Assembly (NCBI GenBank): GCA_017427625.1
Contig: JAFRSL010000068.1
Coordinates: 1-6,395 of the forward strand
Source: Synergistaceae bacterium
Lineage (GTDB): Bacteria; Synergistota; Synergistia; Synergistales; Aminobacteriaceae
Direction: 5' to 3'
Length of the DNA: 6,395 bases
In this document: positions 5,576-6,395 of the stretch, one piece after another
Layout: every line of letters starts with the position of its first letter
How positions within the stretch are numbered: position 1 is the stretch's first letter
Made by a program: the position numbers and the translations under genes
Notes under the pieces: generated by a model
Seen by the model: the letters and a program-made list of their open reading frames with translations, nothing else
Told to the model about the DNA's origin: nothing
Database searches by the model: none

Positions 5576-6395
5576 GTCTGAGACTTTCGAGAGGGACGAA
5601 ATTGACCGTGTCCCTGAGACTGCGTGCGCCTTCGCAAATTCTGAGGGAGGTGAGATTTCATGCGATGGCTTTGACCCCGTGAGCCTCATTCCTCCGGGAG
5701 TGCCTTATGTCCGCGAGGCTTACGGGAGCGTTTACATTCCTCCGTTAGAGTGGCACAAGAAACCTGTAACCTTCAACGGCAAAGTCTACAGGCGCATAGA
5801 GGGTGAGAACGTAATCTCAGGCTTTCTTGTGAAATCAATAATGGCTGCAGATTCTAACGAGGCTTCACGCGATGACTTTCCGTTTTCCGCAACGCTCAAT
5901 GAAAATGACGTTGACGCTTTCACGGCGAGGGTTGTCGAACTTCACGGGGATATGAAGCATTATTCACGGAATGAGCTGCTGAGGAGGACGGGTGTGTACT
6001 CAGGAAAACATCTCACTTTTGCGGGGGCGTTAATGTTCGGGGACATCGTGAGGATTGCGGCAAGTCTGGAATATTCTGGCGGGCGGGCTGAGATCGTGGC
6101 TGTGAACATTTGGAGGGCAATCACTGAAATTTTGCCGAGACTTACATTCGCGCTCTCTGAGAATTGCGCCCAAGCATTCAAGGAAGCGTTCATCAACTCG
6201 CTCTTACATGCTGACTACAACGTCAACAGGCACATCACCATAGCCATACAGCCATCACCGCCGACAGTTACATTCGACAATCCCGGAATGATTCGTTGGA
6301 CGACACGAAATCACAGGCTTGCGAAAATGTTTGAACTCTCAGGAATCACAGGCGGAAGACTTCACGGCCTCGATATAATTCGCAGCTACATGACA
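5562..6395 (+). CDS. AlbA_2/Schlafen-like, GHKL-ATPase-like protein (3' end outside window)
   Basis: The frame is open for 278 codons from a GTG at 5562 to the right edge, overlapping the SirTM end by 14 nt in another frame. The N-terminus has ESETFE at 5-10 and ACAFANSEGGEISCDG at 21-36, like the AFANxxGG core of AlbA_2 domains. It then jumps almost at once to VYIPPLEWHKKPVTFNGKVY at 57-76 and RRIEGENVIS, the usual end of that domain, so the domain is shortened. LTFAGALMFGD at 151-161 matches the LxxAGLLLFG linker of this family. FKEAFINSLLHADYN at 206-220 resembles the REALVNALxHRDY N-box of HATPase_c_4, VTFDNPGMI at 236-244 resembles the IxNPG segment, and GGRLHGLDIIRSY at 264-276 the last glycine-rich element. 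Such proteins are often called 'putative DNA-binding, ATP-binding' or RecG-like regulators. Function here is unknown; the operon position suggests a regulator, partner or target of the ADP-ribosylation pair. Confidence 0.78.
   Translation, partial: MNYGESETFERDEIDRVPETACAFANSEGGEISCDGFDPVSLIPPGVPYVREAYGSVYIPPLEWHKKPVTFNGKVYRRIEGENVISGFLVKSIMAADSNEASRDDFPFSATLNENDVDAFTARVVELHGDMKHYSRNELLRRTGVYSGKHLTFAGALMFGDIVRIAASLEYSGGRAEIVAVNIWRAITEILPRLTFALSENCAQAFKEAFINSLLHADYNVNRHITIAIQPSPPTVTFDNPGMIRWTTRNHRLAKMFELSGITGGRLHGLDIIRSYMT

Noticed and set aside
4705..5661. Four minus-strand reading frames of 65-72 codons
   Set aside because: They lie antisense to SirTM and the start of the third gene; no promoter, ribosome site or similarity supports them.
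5960..6196. Minus-strand reading frame of 78 codons
   Set aside because: Antisense to the conserved LTFAGALMFG and FKEAFINSLLH segments of the third gene, which is open throughout on the plus strand.

Overview
The window looks like chromosomal DNA of a diderm (Gram-negative-type) bacterium. It is densely coded, with no mobile elements, RNA genes, CRISPR arrays or clear terminators. The diderm inference rests on a membrane-anchored, periplasmic SurA/PpiD-like chaperone. A small DNA polymerase I with an eroded proofreading domain, followed by a SurA-like gene, reminds me of Synergistota. That is an impression from memory, not something the sequence proves.

The window has two divergent halves. 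On the minus strand, reading leftward from about 3.93 kb, lies polA (784 codons, complete). After an 81-nt gap comes a SurA/PpiD-like chaperone gene, whose 3' end runs off the left edge. The chaperone ends in about eight copies of a 15-residue Glu/Pro/Val-rich tandem repeat. The polA-chaperone gap has an extended -10-like element and clustered CTACG motifs, so the chaperone may have its own promoter.

On the plus strand, reading rightward from about 3.99 kb, is a tightly packed cluster of three genes. First is a zinc-dependent macrodomain protein (predicted protein-ADP-ribose hydrolase). Second is a class M sirtuin, SirTM (predicted protein ADP-ribosyltransferase), which overlaps the first by 1 nt. 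Third is a gene overlapping SirTM by 14 nt that runs off the right edge. It has a very short AlbA_2/Schlafen-like N-terminus followed by a GHKL-ATPase-like (HATPase_c_4) region. This gene is not listed as an ORF with both ends in the window and would be easy to miss.

The macrodomain and SirTM pair is the known 'writer plus eraser' module of reversible ADP-ribosylation. In staphylococci and streptococci it acts on a lipoylated GcvH-like carrier. Here no gcvH-L or lplA gene is visible; the third position is taken by the AlbA_2/ATPase-like protein. This makes the cluster the most interesting part of the window.

The 64-nt gap between the halves contains the 8-bp palindrome ATTATAAT. It gives a perfect TATAAT -10 on both strands and is followed by a 13-bp dyad that could be an operator. 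polA itself has an ambiguous start: a GTG with no good ribosome site, or an ATT three codons later with a good one.
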